A stretch of DNA of 64,000 bases from Opitutia bacterium (GCA_947472765.1 CANJCM010000008.1:31156-95155); one strand, 5' to 3'; counted from the first letter of the stretch, positions 9,904-20,225 are shown. Made by a program: numbers and translations. The notes: generated from the sequence alone by a model not told the origin.

Positions 9904-11253
9904 ATGAAAACTGAACGAGTTACCCCCGCCCTGCGCGCCCCGTACATCGCGACCCGTCAACCTCTCACGCGTCGGCATTTCCTTCGCGGGGCCGGTGTGG
10001 CGTTGTCCCTACCCATGCTGGATGTCATGCTCCCGCGCTTCGCCCGGGCGCAGTCGGCTGCCCCGGGAACGCCGGGCGCCAAGCCGCGCCGGATGTTCGG
10101 CATCATGAACAATCTCGGATACCTGCAGGGTAACTACATCCCGGTTGGCACCGGCCGGGACTACAAGCCCTCCGAATATCTCGAACTCATCCAGGAGCAT
10201 CGGAAGGACTTTACCGTCTTCACAGGCGTCAACCTGCCGGCGGTGCAGGGAAGTCACCCGACCGAAGTGGCCTGGCTCACGGGTGCGCCGAATCCCTCCG
10301 CCGCGAGTTTCCGCAATACCATTTCGCTCGATCAGGTCGTGGCCGAAAACATCGGCACCCTCACCCGGTTTCCGTCGCTGACGCTGTCCGTCAACAGCCC
10401 CGGCCGCGGTCTGTCGTTTACCGGTGGTGGCGTCGGCATTCCGCCGGAGGAGAAGGCGGCCGAGATTTTCAAACAGTTGTTTGTCCAGGGGTCGCAGGCC
10501 GAGATTGATGCCAAGATCATGGATCTCGAGAATGGCCGGAGCATCCTCGATTCCCTGACCGGTCAGGTGAAGTCGCTGGAGCGTGACCTGGGTTCCCCGG
10601 ATCGTGAGCGGATTGATCAATACCTGACCAGCGTGCGTTCGCTCGAGGGTCGTTTGCAGGCCTCGCAGGGCTGGGAGCAGAAGCCGAAGCCTGTCGTCAC
10701 GGTCCAGCCCCCGGCCGACGTCGCCAACCCGGCGAACTTCTTCGAGAAGCTCAACGTGATGTACAAGATCGCCACGCTGGTGCTGCAGACCGATTCCTGC
10801 CGCGCCATCAGTCTGTTTGTAAGCGCCACGGGCACCCCGGCGGTCGCGGGCCGGCTCGAGACGCCCATCACCGAGGGCTATCACGGTCTGTCGCACCACG
10901 GCAAATCGCCCGAGAAGATGGCCCAGCACCGGGTCCTCGACCGCGGCAACTTCAAGGCGCTCGGCGAGCTGATGACGGCGCTGAAAGCGGTGAACGAAGA
11001 TGGCGAGTCGCTGCTGGATCGCACCTGCATCGTTTGGGGCAGTAATTTCCAGGACGCCAACGCCCACTTGAGTCACAACCTGCCGTTCATCATGGCCGGT
11101 GGTGGTTTCAAGCACGGTCAGCACCTCCACTTCGACAATGTCCGTCCTTATCCGCAGACGAACATGTATCTCTCGGTGCTGCATCGCCTCGGCATCAATG
11201 CCGACAAGTTCTCTTCCTCCACGGGCACCTGCCGTGGTCTGGAAATGACCTGA
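9904..11253 (+). CDS. DUF1552 domain-containing protein, TAT-exported
   Basis: 449 aa; TAT signal TRRHFLRGAGVALSLPMLD; directly downstream of a DUF1592 gene, the usual partner arrangement. Confidence 0.9.
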   Translation: MKTERVTPALRAPYIATRQPLTRRHFLRGAGVALSLPMLDVMLPRFARAQSAAPGTPGAKPRRMFGIMNNLGYLQGNYIPVGTGRDYKPSEYLELIQEHRKDFTVFTGVNLPAVQGSHPTEVAWLTGAPNPSAASFRNTISLDQVVAENIGTLTRFPSLTLSVNSPGRGLSFTGGGVGIPPEEKAAEIFKQLFVQGSQAEIDAKIMDLENGRSILDSLTGQVKSLERDLGSPDRERIDQYLTSVRSLEGRLQASQGWEQKPKPVVTVQPPADVANPANFFEKLNVMYKIATLVLQTDSCRAISLFVSATGTPAVAGRLETPITEGYHGLSHHGKSPEKMAQHRVLDRGNFKALGELMTALKAVNEDGESLLDRTCIVWGSNFQDANAHLSHNLPFIMAGGGFKHGQHLHFDNVRPYPQTNMYLSVLHRLGINADKFSSSTGTCRGLEMT

Positions 11254-11320
11254 GGTCGGGGCGGAAGCCCTTCCGCGCTCTGAAAACTTGCGACCCGGCC
11301 CCTACCGGGTCGCCCAAAAA

Positions 11321-11352
11321 GAAACCCGGCGTTCCCGCCGGGTTTCTTTTTT
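11321..11352 (+). terminator. Rho-independent terminator
   Basis: gaaacccggcgttcccgccgggtttctttttt. Confidence 0.85.
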
Positions 11353-11370
11353 AAGGAGTTTCGTCGCGCC

Positions 11371-12024
11371 TCAGGGTTCCGCCTTCGTTGGCGGGGGCAC
11401 GTAGGGGGCCGGTTTCGGCACCCAGGCGACCCGGGGCGGCGTTTCCAGATCTCTCGTGACGGCCGCCCATTTCTCGGCGGTAAACTGCTTTCCAAGTTCA
11501 GCCCGGCCCTGTTTGGCCCGCGCAATCCGCGCCATGGGATCCTCGTGAATCTTGGGCATCGTCTTCGCTTTTGCCTCCTCGCGGACGATCGCCTCATCGA
11601 GGGCGGTCAGGGCGGCCTTTACTTCTTCCGGACGGGAGGGTGAAGGAGTCAGCCTTGAGACCTCGATCTTCTCTTCCCCGGTGGGAAGTGGCGTTAGCAA
11701 TGGCTGCATGGCCCGCGACATCCGCTGGATCTGTTGATTGATGTCATAGCGCAGGTCGTCGAGCCTCTGCTGGTCGAAGTTCTTGTGCTGGGCTTCGACG
11801 CGGAGCTTCAGTGCACTGTGATACACTTTGATCCGCGGCAGGTAGTACGGGTCGTCGTAGACCTGCATGATGCTCTCGAGGCGTCCGAAGTCGGCATCGA
11901 GGACTTTCAATTCGGCCACGCTCACATCTTCGACCGCCTGATCCGCCGCGCGCGTGGCGGAAGGAATGCTGGCGGCCAGAAGCAGTGCGAAACCCAATCG
12001 GGGTAGGGAAAACGAGGGGTTCAT
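11371..12024 (-). CDS. Hypothetical secreted/periplasmic protein
   Basis: Likely start MNPSFSLPRLGFALLLAASIPSATRA (12024); no family recognised. Confidence 0.65.
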   Translation of the reverse strand: MNPSFSLPRLGFALLLAASIPSATRAADQAVEDVSVAELKVLDADFGRLESIMQVYDDPYYLPRIKVYHSALKLRVEAQHKNFDQQRLDDLRYDINQQIQRMSRAMQPLLTPLPTGEEKIEVSRLTPSPSRPEEVKAALTALDEAIVREEAKAKTMPKIHEDPMARIARAKQGRAELGKQFTAEKWAAVTRDLETPPRVAWVPKPAPYVPPPTKAEP

Positions 12025-12417
12025 GCGGAAAATAGACACAGACCGGTTCGGAAATGGCCACTCCGAAAAGACGGTCCGGACAAGAATCGTCACACGAAAC
12101 ACCGCGGAGGATTTGGTTTGCCGGGTTTGGTGCCGGCACCTCGTCCGACACCGGGTCTCTTCCGGAGGCCGGCCCGGATTCCGTCGCACGTGACGAACGG
12201 CCGGGGCGTCGCGCACCGGCCCCGTGACGGGCCTGGATCACGCCGCAGCGTATCGCTATGTAACATACAAGATGCGTGGCGGGCGCCGCGCGCCGTCTAG
12301 AGGGGAATTTGTATTGTTCCGGGGCCGCGGGCCAATAGGGTGTTGGTACCCCTCCCGCGCCTATGGTGCGGGTTTCCCCGTCCCCCCCTCTCGGTTGGAT
12401 TCAACCGATGAACGCTT

Positions 12418-15400
12418 ATGACCCCAAGCAAGCTGATCCTGTCATTGTTACGCACGTTCGCGGCCGCTTTCGCGGCCTTCAGTCCGCTCTCGTCACCGCT
12501 CTGGGCCCAAGTCGCTCCCACTCCGACACCAGCCGCGCAGGAGACGGCGGTGAAACTCGATCCCTTCAGCGTCAGTGCTGATTCGGATGTCGGCTTCGTC
12601 GCGGCTAGCTCTCTCGCCGGCGGCCGCATCGCGACTGCATTGAAGGACACGCCCGTGGCCTACTCGGTCCTGACGAAAGAGTTTCTCGAGGCGTTCAACG
12701 TCAATGACGTCGCGGACGCGGCCTCCTTTTCCCCGAACGTGCAGTATCAGGTTGGTGATGGAACTGCCCAGGGATTTGGCGCTGGCGGCGGCGGTGCGAT
12801 GAACAGCCTGACGGGCGCCGCCACGGAGCAAACGATGCAGATTCGCGGGCAGAACACCGGAGCGCCGCAGCGGAATTTCTTCCCGATCGGGGCGACGATG
12901 GATAATTACAACTTGGACCGAGTCGACGTGGCTCGGGGTCCGAATGCCGTGTTGTTTGGCATCGGCAACGGCGGCGGCTCGATCAACGCGAACACCAAGC
13001 AGGCACTGGTCGGTCGCAATCTGACGGAAGTGCGGTTGCAGCTTGGCAGCTGGAGTCGCGTGCGGGCGACAATCGATATCAACAAGGTGGTGACCGACAA
13101 GCTGGCGGTGCGCGGCAACTTTATGTATCAGAGCGGCGACACGTGGCGTGATCACGAGTGGGAGGACCGCAAGGGCGCCGACTTCGCGTTCACCTATCGA
13201 CTGTCGTCCCGGCTGAGCTTCCGGGGGGAGTTCGAATACCGTACGACGCGGCGGCTGCAGGCTTGGACGACGCCGAATGATTATCTGACCGGCTGGGATG
13301 GACGGACGTATACCAGCGGGGTGAATGCCGCTTTGACGGCGGGGCAGATCGCCAAGGCGGGAATTGCGCGGTGGCCGATGCACTTTACCTCGCGCCCGGG
13401 CGAGTGGGGCAACGTGGCGATCAACTACGAGAACACCTTCACGACCGATGCGCCCAGGTATAACGCCAATGCCAACCTCACCGGCTATCTGAACGACAAG
13501 GCCATCCGGACGGTTGGCTTCGGCAATCCCAACCGGTTTGGTAACAACCTTTACGCCTTTGACGGAGACTGGTGGAAGTCGAACCCGGACTACCTGGCGT
13601 CCGCTTCCCGGGGTTCGCCGTTCTTCCGCGTGCTGGGCCGGCATGAGAACCGCATGTGGGACGACCCCGGGCATAACGTCCCGTCGGCCACCGAGGTCTC
13701 GCGGGTGGCCTCCCTTTTCGGAACCTACACCCTCGGCGATTCCCTCTTCGTGGAGGCCGCCGCCGACGCCAACCGGTCCCCGCGCATGGGCCGGAATGAT
13801 GGCCGGCGCGGTCTGCAGGCGATGAGCATCGACATCGATCGCGTCCTCCCGACGGGCGCGCCGAACCCGAACTTCCTGAAGATGTATTCGGATTCGAGTT
13901 ACTTCCGGAATTACCGCGAGGAAAACTACCAGAACCTGCGTCTCCAGATTGCCTACGTGAAGGAGACGCGGCTCGGCAAGTTTCAGGCCGGCGTCATGGG
14001 CGGCTGGCAGCGCCAGGAAAATATCTCCCATGCGGACACCCTCATGCTGCCGATTACCACCATCGGGGCCGATGCCCGGGCGTGGAACAACAACGGCAAC
14101 GGCAATAACGACTATTTTTTCGGCTACCACCGCCGGATGTACGTGGATGATACCATCCCGCAACTCGGCAAGCATCCTCTGACTCCGGTGGTCACCATCA
14201 ATCCCCTGACGGGAATCCGGGAAGGCATCACGCCGCGCACGACCTGGGAAACTGCGCGCCCGGATTACAACTCCGAGATCGAGCGCTCGCTGAAATTCGC
14301 TCAAGTCGCCACCAATCTCAACTTGTTCAAAAATCGTCTGGTGTTCATCGCCGCCGGCCGCCGCGACCTCATTAAGCTGGATCAAAAGCTGGGAACCCTG
14401 ACGGCAGATTATCCTGCCGGATGGATTGGCGACTATTGGATTTGGCTCCCCAAACCCCCGGCGGATTTCGAGAACTTGCAGTACGCTCCCAAGAATGCCG
14501 CGGGCGTCGCCACCGGGCCGAAGCAGGCCGCTGTCACGCGTCCGCGGGCGACCGTCGCGGGCGTGAGCATCCGGCAGCCACAGTACGCTAATGACCGCTT
14601 TCAGGACGACTACAGCTCTCCGAGCACCACCTGGGCGAGGAATACCTACACCCTCGGTGCGACGGTCAACGCGACGCGCAACATTGGTTTATTCATCAAC
14701 CGGAGCACCACCTTCAATCCAACGCTGACCGAGGTTCGGGCTCGCGATTACGACAACCGTCCGATCGCCCCGACGGTCTCGCTCGGACATGACGCCGGCG
14801 TCCGCTACTCGATGCCCAACGGCAAATTGTCGGTGTCAGTGGCGCGTTTTTGGGGTGAAACGGTGGGAACCACGGCTGGCGGTCAGACCTTCGATGTCAG
14901 CCCCAACCAGGGCTATACCGAATATATCAACGCGCCGTCGGTCGGGAATCTCAACCCGATCGGAGACAACCTGAACAATCTTCGGTTCGCGGGCACTTCC
15001 ACCCGCGATGTCGAGACCTGGGGCTACGAGTTCGAGGCGACGGCCAATCTGACCCCGTCGTGGCGACTCACCGCCAACGCGGGCATCACCTATAAGAAAA
15101 CGTCCCGGGCGTTTACGAATGTTCTCCCGGTGATCGAGGCGACCGAACCGACGGTCCGCAAGCAGCTGACCGAGGCGGGCATCTTGATCGACGCCAAGAA
15201 CGTGGCCTCGATCGATCCGGCTCTGAACGACCCGAAGAAGATCAATGTCATCGCCGTCCAGGCGGCAGTCGATGCCTGGAACACTCAGCACGACGTCACG
15301 ATTCCAAGCCTGCGTGCCATCGCGGCGAATGGTGGCAATGTGGTCTCGGACACGGGCTGGCGGTCTAATGTGGCCACCGACTACCGCTTCCGCCAAGGCA

Positions 15401-15840
15401 AGCTCGCCGGTTTGCGCGTGGGAGTGGCGGTGAATTACATCCCGCCGCAAATCCTCGGCGCGAAGAATACCGAGACGATCCGGGATCCGAACAATCCTAA
15501 TCTGGCGATCGATGACCCCGCCACGGATGCGGCGAGCTACCTGCGGTCGCCCTCCTACTTTCAAGCCACGGGGACGCTCTCGTACACGTATCGCCTGAAG
15601 TCCATGGAGCGGTTCCGCCCCAAGAGCATTCAGTTCGATCTGGTGATCGCCAACCTGGTCAACAATCGGGAGGTCATCTATCCTCGCGGTAGCCCTGGAG
15701 GTAGTGCGCAGGGTGCGGCGCCGACCGTGTTTGTGCCCCGCAGTGGAGATGTCGGCGATCCATCGCGTGTCATGGCCCGGGGATTTACGACGGTCCTCGA
15801 TCCGCGAAATTTGATGCTGACCGCGAAACTGGCCTTCTAG
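12418..15840 (+). CDS. TonB-dependent receptor (large, verrucomicrobial type)
   Basis: 1140 aa; VKLDPFSVSADSDVGFVAASSLAGGR TonB-box-like start, plug domain VDVARGPNAVLFGIGNGGGSIN, C-terminal LDPRNLMLTAKLAF. Confidence 0.93.
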   Translation: MTPSKLILSLLRTFAAAFAAFSPLSSPLWAQVAPTPTPAAQETAVKLDPFSVSADSDVGFVAASSLAGGRIATALKDTPVAYSVLTKEFLEAFNVNDVADAASFSPNVQYQVGDGTAQGFGAGGGGAMNSLTGAATEQTMQIRGQNTGAPQRNFFPIGATMDNYNLDRVDVARGPNAVLFGIGNGGGSINANTKQALVGRNLTEVRLQLGSWSRVRATIDINKVVTDKLAVRGNFMYQSGDTWRDHEWEDRKGADFAFTYRLSSRLSFRGEFEYRTTRRLQAWTTPNDYLTGWDGRTYTSGVNAALTAGQIAKAGIARWPMHFTSRPGEWGNVAINYENTFTTDAPRYNANANLTGYLNDKAIRTVGFGNPNRFGNNLYAFDGDWWKSNPDYLASASRGSPFFRVLGRHENRMWDDPGHNVPSATEVSRVASLFGTYTLGDSLFVEAAADANRSPRMGRNDGRRGLQAMSIDIDRVLPTGAPNPNFLKMYSDSSYFRNYREENYQNLRLQIAYVKETRLGKFQAGVMGGWQRQENISHADTLMLPITTIGADARAWNNNGNGNNDYFFGYHRRMYVDDTIPQLGKHPLTPVVTINPLTGIREGITPRTTWETARPDYNSEIERSLKFAQVATNLNLFKNRLVFIAAGRRDLIKLDQKLGTLTADYPAGWIGDYWIWLPKPPADFENLQYAPKNAAGVATGPKQAAVTRPRATVAGVSIRQPQYANDRFQDDYSSPSTTWARNTYTLGATVNATRNIGLFINRSTTFNPTLTEVRARDYDNRPIAPTVSLGHDAGVRYSMPNGKLSVSVARFWGETVGTTAGGQTFDVSPNQGYTEYINAPSVGNLNPIGDNLNNLRFAGTSTRDVETWGYEFEATANLTPSWRLTANAGITYKKTSRAFTNVLPVIEATEPTVRKQLTEAGILIDAKNVASIDPALNDPKKINVIAVQAAVDAWNTQHDVTIPSLRAIAANGGNVVSDTGWRSNVATDYRFRQGKLAGLRVGVAVNYIPPQILGAKNTETIRDPNNPNLAIDDPATDAASYLRSPSYFQATGTLSYTYRLKSMERFRPKSIQFDLVIANLVNNREVIYPRGSPGGSAQGAAPTVFVPRSGDVGDPSRVMARGFTTVLDPRNLMLTAKLAF

Positions 15841-15849
15841 CGGATTACT

Positions 15850-15894
15850 GATCGTCGCCCAGGGCGTGCGGGTTGCATGCCCGGGGCGACGATC
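15850..15894. terminator. Intergenic hairpin between convergent genes (possible terminator, no T tract)
   Basis: gatcgtcgccc ... gggcgacgatc, 11-bp arms. Confidence 0.4.
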
Positions 15895-15904
15895 GGGTCT
15901 GCGC

Positions 15905-16834
15905 TCAGCTGGTGAACGCTGCCCGCATTTCCTGGAGGACGCGCGGGACGGCGATCATCGGGTCTTCGGCGGATTCGTATTTGAGGGCGATCCAGCCTTG
16001 GTAGCCGCCTTCGCGAAGGAGCCTGGCGATGCGCTTGAAGTCCGCGGGGTTCTTCTTGCCCTTACCCGCGTAGATTTCGGTCTGGAGCTGCACATTCAGC
16101 GCATACGGCGCGCACTCCGCGATGTCGCGGTACGGGTCGTCCGAGTGCAGGCTCGGGTCGAGGTTGATACCGACCCACGGGCTGTTCACGGCCTTGATCA
16201 GCGGCACCATTGCCGCGGCGTGGTCGAGCGAGTCGTGATTCTCGATGCCGAGGAAGATGCCGCGCTTGCCGGCATAATCTCCACATTCCTCGAGCGCCTC
16301 GATCACGAGCTTCCGGGCATCCGGGTAGGGCGGCGTGGCGGCCAGTTCTCCCGCGAAGATCCGCACATGCGGCGCACCGAGCACGACGGCGCGATCGACC
16401 CATTGCTTGACGGCGGCGATCTCACCGTCGCGCTTGGCGCCCTTGGGCTGGGCGACGTTGTTGCCGATCGCGGTGCCGCTGATCGAAACGCCGCGCAGGA
16501 AGCAATGCCGGCGCAGCTTCACGAGCGTGGCGTCGGTATTGTCCGGGAAGAAGTAGCTGGTGAGCTCCGCGCCCTCGAACCCTTGCTTCGCGCAGTAGTC
16601 GACGAAGCTGAAGATATCGAGTGCCTTGGCCGGATTGGCCTTCGGGTTCGGCCGCCCACGGTTGGTCGGGAAGTAACCCGCGAATGACATGGCAGCGAGG
16701 CCGAGCTTGAAGCGCGGCGCTCCGCTGCGCTCGAACGGCGTGGACTTGGCGAAGCCGGCGAACGGCGTCAGCGCGGCGGTCGTGGCGGCCAGTTTGAGAA
16801 AATCGCGACGGGTGGAGTGGGTGGGGTGGTTCAT
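15905..16834 (-). CDS. Sugar phosphate isomerase/epimerase-like TIM barrel protein, TAT-exported
   Basis: Likely start MNHPTHSTRRDFLKLAATTAALTPF (16834); GIFLGIENHDSLDHAAAMVPLIKAVNSPWVGINLDPSL. Confidence 0.88.
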   Translation of the reverse strand: MNHPTHSTRRDFLKLAATTAALTPFAGFAKSTPFERSGAPRFKLGLAAMSFAGYFPTNRGRPNPKANPAKALDIFSFVDYCAKQGFEGAELTSYFFPDNTDATLVKLRRHCFLRGVSISGTAIGNNVAQPKGAKRDGEIAAVKQWVDRAVVLGAPHVRIFAGELAATPPYPDARKLVIEALEECGDYAGKRGIFLGIENHDSLDHAAAMVPLIKAVNSPWVGINLDPSLHSDDPYRDIAECAPYALNVQLQTEIYAGKGKKNPADFKRIARLLREGGYQGWIALKYESAEDPMIAVPRVLQEMRAAFTS

Positions 16835-16889
16835 GGGGGGAGGCAAAGGGCGTGGATAAGTTATGAGGTTTACCGATTGGCTCGATACC

Positions 16890-16965
16890 AAGCTTTCATC
16901 CCTGTGCTCACGCACAGGGCCACACTGAATTAGCGTGGCCCGCTGCGTGAGCAGCGGGAGGTTTG
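16890..16965. repeat. REP/BIME-like double hairpin, copy 1
   Basis: ccctgtgctcacgcacaggg and cccgctgcgtgagcagcggg hairpins; same modules at 37990 and 41838. Confidence 0.75.
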
Positions 16966-16994
16966 GCCGCGGCGAGTGTTCGTCTTCGCCGGCT

Positions 16995-17567
16995 TTAATT
17001 GAGGTCCTTGTCCTTCCAGTACTTCGTGCCCTGCAGCGTGGCCTGGAGCGCGAGTCCGTTCTTCGTGATTTGATAAACCTCCACGCCGGGAATGACGGAG
17101 CCGGCACCCGAGGCAGCCTTGCCCTTGTCGTCCGACTTCGCGGCGATGTCGGCCTGGCCGCTGAAGTCCCAGCCCTTCGCGATGAAGTCCTCGAGGCGAT
17201 CCTTGTCGGTGAAGATGAATACCACGCGAAAATCCTTCACGCCCAGTCCGATGCCCACTCCCGCCGAGCCCATCTTCATAAAGGTCTCGGTGTCGCGGAT
17301 GAGTCCGTTCTGGACGACGACGCCCGAGCCGCCGGCGAAGCTGGCGAGGAAGACATTGATGCCGACGTTGGAGAACACGGCGTAGCCGGCGGCGCGCTTG
17401 ATCTTCGACTTCACCTCCGGGTGCTCCTTCTGCAGCTCGGCGAGCACGGTGTCGCGCATTTCGCGGACTTTCTTGCGTTCCGTTTCGGTGTCCGACTTCC
17501 CGAATCCCGGGGTGACGAGACCGAAGAGCAGGCTGAGACCGAGGCACAAAACGAAACGGTGACGCAT
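16995..17567 (-). CDS. SYLF/YSC84-domain lipid-binding secreted protein
   Basis: 190 aa; AAGYAVFSNVGINVFLASFAGGSGVVV, GSAGVGIGLGVKDFRVVFIF. Confidence 0.88.
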   Translation of the reverse strand: MRHRFVLCLGLSLLFGLVTPGFGKSDTETERKKVREMRDTVLAELQKEHPEVKSKIKRAAGYAVFSNVGINVFLASFAGGSGVVVQNGLIRDTETFMKMGSAGVGIGLGVKDFRVVFIFTDKDRLEDFIAKGWDFSGQADIAAKSDDKGKAASGAGSVIPGVEVYQITKNGLALQATLQGTKYWKDKDLN

Positions 17568-17684
17568 GGGACGAACGGGGTATGAGGACCCTAGCGGGGC
17601 AAGGCAGAATTAAGAAGGATGAAGTAAGAATCCAGTGTCTCGTCCGCGAACGGTCGTGGCCGAAAAGGCTCCCGATTGTTGTTC

Positions 17685-17785
17685 TGAGCGGAGCGAAGAA
17701 TCCATCCGCTCGAGGGAGGCTCCTGCGTGGATGACCAAGCCTGTCGCTGCGCTCGGTAACTTCGCTGCGCTCAGAATGACAGACG
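17685..17785. repeat. Dispersed repeat (gagcgaagaatcca...tggatgaccaagcctgtcgctgcgctc...agaatgacag)
   Basis: Inverted copy at 21515-21605, fragment at 18838-18872. Confidence 0.75.
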
Positions 17786-17878
17786 ATCAACGGTGGCTTG
17801 TGAATGAGAGGAGGGGACGTGGCGGGCGACCGGCATTCGCGCTTTCTTTGGACGGGCGGTGCGATTTGACTGCCGGGC

Positions 17879-18790
17879 ATGAACGACTCCACCCGCTCGT
17901 TATCGCGGCGCGAATTTGCTCGCTGGGCCGGAATGCTGCCGGCGGTCCTGGCTGGGCCTGCGCTGGTGGGAACGTCGACGAGTCATGCGGCGATTCCGGT
18001 CGCGCGGAGCAAATATCCCATCGGGATCGAACTCTACGGCGTCCGCGGGGAACTCGCGAAGGATCTGCCGGGCACGCTCCGGCGCGTCGCGGAAATCGGT
18101 TACGAGGTGGTGGAGTTCTATGCGCCGTATTTTGCGTGGAGCCTCCCGTATGCGAAGGAGGTCCGCGCGCGGCTCGACGACCTCGGGCTGCGGTGCCTGT
18201 CGACGCACAATCACTTTCCCTCGTTCACGCCGGGAGAGACGATGGCGAAGGCCATCGAGCTGAATCAAATTCTCGGGACGCGGTGCCTGGTGCTGTCGTC
18301 GGCTCCGGCCGGCACGACCGGCGCCGAAGGCTGGAAGCGGCTTTGCGGGCAACTCAGTGCGGTGGTGCCGGAATTGAAGGCCCACGGACTCACGGCCGGC
18401 TTTCATAATCACAAATCCGAGTGGGCGAAGTTCGGCAGCGAACGGCTGATGGACATCATCGCATCGCAGACGCCGCCGGAGTTTGTGCTGCAGCTCGACG
18501 TCGGGACGTGTCTCGAGGCGGGCGAGGATCCGGTCGCGTGGATTCGGGCGCACCCCGGCCGGACTCGGAGCATCCATCTCAAGGATTGGGCGCCCGGCCA
18601 CGAGTCCGACGAGAAGGGCTATCGCGTGATGTTTGCCGAGGGCGTCGCGCCCTGGAGGGAAATCTTCGCGGCCGCCGAGTCGGTCGGCGGCGTGGAGTTC
18701 TACTTGATGGAACAGGAAGGCAGCCGGTACTCGGAATATGAAACCGCCGAGCGGTGCCTCGCGACGTGGAGGCAGTTAAGGGCGAATTAA
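17879..18790 (+). CDS. Sugar phosphate isomerase/epimerase-like TIM barrel protein, TAT-exported
   Basis: 303 aa; SLSRREFARWAGMLPAVLAGPALVG TAT signal; LQLDVGTCLEAGEDPVAWIRAHPGRTRSIHLKDW. Confidence 0.9.
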   Translation: MNDSTRSLSRREFARWAGMLPAVLAGPALVGTSTSHAAIPVARSKYPIGIELYGVRGELAKDLPGTLRRVAEIGYEVVEFYAPYFAWSLPYAKEVRARLDDLGLRCLSTHNHFPSFTPGETMAKAIELNQILGTRCLVLSSAPAGTTGAEGWKRLCGQLSAVVPELKAHGLTAGFHNHKSEWAKFGSERLMDIIASQTPPEFVLQLDVGTCLEAGEDPVAWIRAHPGRTRSIHLKDWAPGHESDEKGYRVMFAEGVAPWREIFAAAESVGGVEFYLMEQEGSRYSEYETAERCLATWRQLRAN

Positions 18791-18990
18791 GAAGGATGAA
18801 GGAAGAAGGAAGAAGCCGCGCATCGCGCATTGGTTTCGTGGATTCTTCGCTGTGCTGAGAATGACAGTGGGGGCTTTCCGTTTTTTTCCGACCTCCATTT
18901 CCCCCGCGACCCGTGCGCGAACTGAATTTAACTCAGGGCGACTTCCACACGCAGTTTCTAAATTCTTCCTTCTTAGATCTTACGTTCAGA

Positions 18991-19015
18991 GGCCCGGCGG
19001 CGAGCGCCGGCCCTA
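18991..19015. repeat. 25-26 bp ggcccggcggcgagcgccggccctac repeat
   Basis: Reverse complement identical to segments at 27361-27386 and 45604-45629. Confidence 0.7.
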
Positions 19016-19031
19016 CGAATCGGAGAAGGCG

Positions 19032-19799
19032 TCAAATCTTTCCGGTCGTGCGGAGCTCCTGGTGGAGTTGTTCATGGTAGGCCTGCTTGGCGACGACGTC
19101 GTCCTGGCAGCTGGCGGCGTAATAAACGAGGCCGAGCGCGCGGCGGGTCCGATTCGCCGAGGTGTTGCCCTCGGCCCAGTGGATCGTGAGCGAGTGGTGA
19201 CAGAGCAGATCGCCGGCGACGGCGGGGCACGCGACGCCATGGGCGAGGTCGTCGGGCTGGGGGAAGTCGAGCATGCCCTGCGAGAAACCGAGGACACCGG
19301 AGCGGCCGTGCGCGCGCAGGCCGTGGCGGTGTGAACCCTGCACGTAGCGGACGCAGCCGTTTTCCCGGTCGACGTCCTCGAGGGCGAGCCAGAGCGTGAT
19401 GGCGTGGTTGGGCAGGAGCTTGAAGTAATAGCCGTCCTGGTGCGCCGGCGTGGGCTTTCCGACCCTCGCGGGCTTGTTGAAGTACTCGACGCCCTGCGGC
19501 ACGACCGGTTCGCCGAGCAGCACCTCGGCCAGCCGGGCGGCGCGACCCTGGAGAAACTCCGCAAAGTAGGGTTCGTGACGATGCATGTGCTGCATCTGCT
19601 TGATCGTGGTGCGATCGGTTTTGTCCTCGTAGAATACGTCGGTGTCGGGCAACTGCGGCGCGATTTCCCGGAGGTAGCGGTCCACGGTCGAGGTCAGCCG
19701 GGCGAGGTCCGCGCCCGTGACGAAATTCGGCACGAACACGTAGCCGTTGAGTTGGAAGCTGTGGGCGAGGTCGGTGGTTTGCTTTTCCCAGTGGCGCAT
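19032..19799 (-). CDS. Phytanoyl-CoA dioxygenase family protein
   Basis: Start MRHWEKQTTDLAHSFQLNGYVFVPNF (19799). AHQDGYYFKLLPNHAITLWLALEDVDRENGCVRYVQGSHRHG; GDLLCHHSLTIHWAEGNTSANRTRRAL. Confidence 0.9.
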   Translation of the reverse strand: MRHWEKQTTDLAHSFQLNGYVFVPNFVTGADLARLTSTVDRYLREIAPQLPDTDVFYEDKTDRTTIKQMQHMHRHEPYFAEFLQGRAARLAEVLLGEPVVPQGVEYFNKPARVGKPTPAHQDGYYFKLLPNHAITLWLALEDVDRENGCVRYVQGSHRHGLRAHGRSGVLGFSQGMLDFPQPDDLAHGVACPAVAGDLLCHHSLTIHWAEGNTSANRTRRALGLVYYAASCQDDVVAKQAYHEQLHQELRTTGKI

Positions 19800-19974
19800 G
19801 GAGGAGGGGGACGGGAGCGACGAGGCGGGGCGAACTCTGGGATGCCGGGAACGGCGTGACGGATCAACCTTCAGCTGATTGGCAACACGGCGGACACGTG
19901 GCGGAGGCGGCGTTGTCCGAGTAGCGCTGGGTCTCCGACCGGCGAAGTGCGGAATGTCCTCCGTGATGCCTTGC

Positions 19975-20225
19975 CCGGGCCGACACACCCCGGCGCGGGG
20001 CGCCACTCGTCTCGAGACGGAACGAGGCAGTGGAATGAAATCGGCGGGTGTGGGCACCCGCCCACCATGGTAGGCGGACCGTTCAGACTTCCGTTGGCGC
20101 TCCTCTCCAAGAGCAATCCATGGAGGGACGGTGCCCCCACCGTCCAGGGCTGCATTTCGGAAGGCCCCCGCTTGAGAGGGGTGCCCGGAGGGCGGGGCGG
20201 GTGCTTTGCGCAGGGCGGCACGATT
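19975..20225. repeat. MITE-like non-coding dispersed repeat, copy B (internal part inverted relative to copy C)
   Basis: acaccccggcgcggggcgccactcgtctcgagacggaacgaggcagtggaat terminus; cggcgggtgtgggcacccgcccaccatggtaggcggaccgttcagact is the reverse complement of 27530-27580. Confidence 0.7.

Noticed and set aside
12493-14385. 630 aa minus-strand ORF opposite the TonB receptor
   Set aside because: Mirror ORF; the sense frame has clear TonB-receptor motifs.
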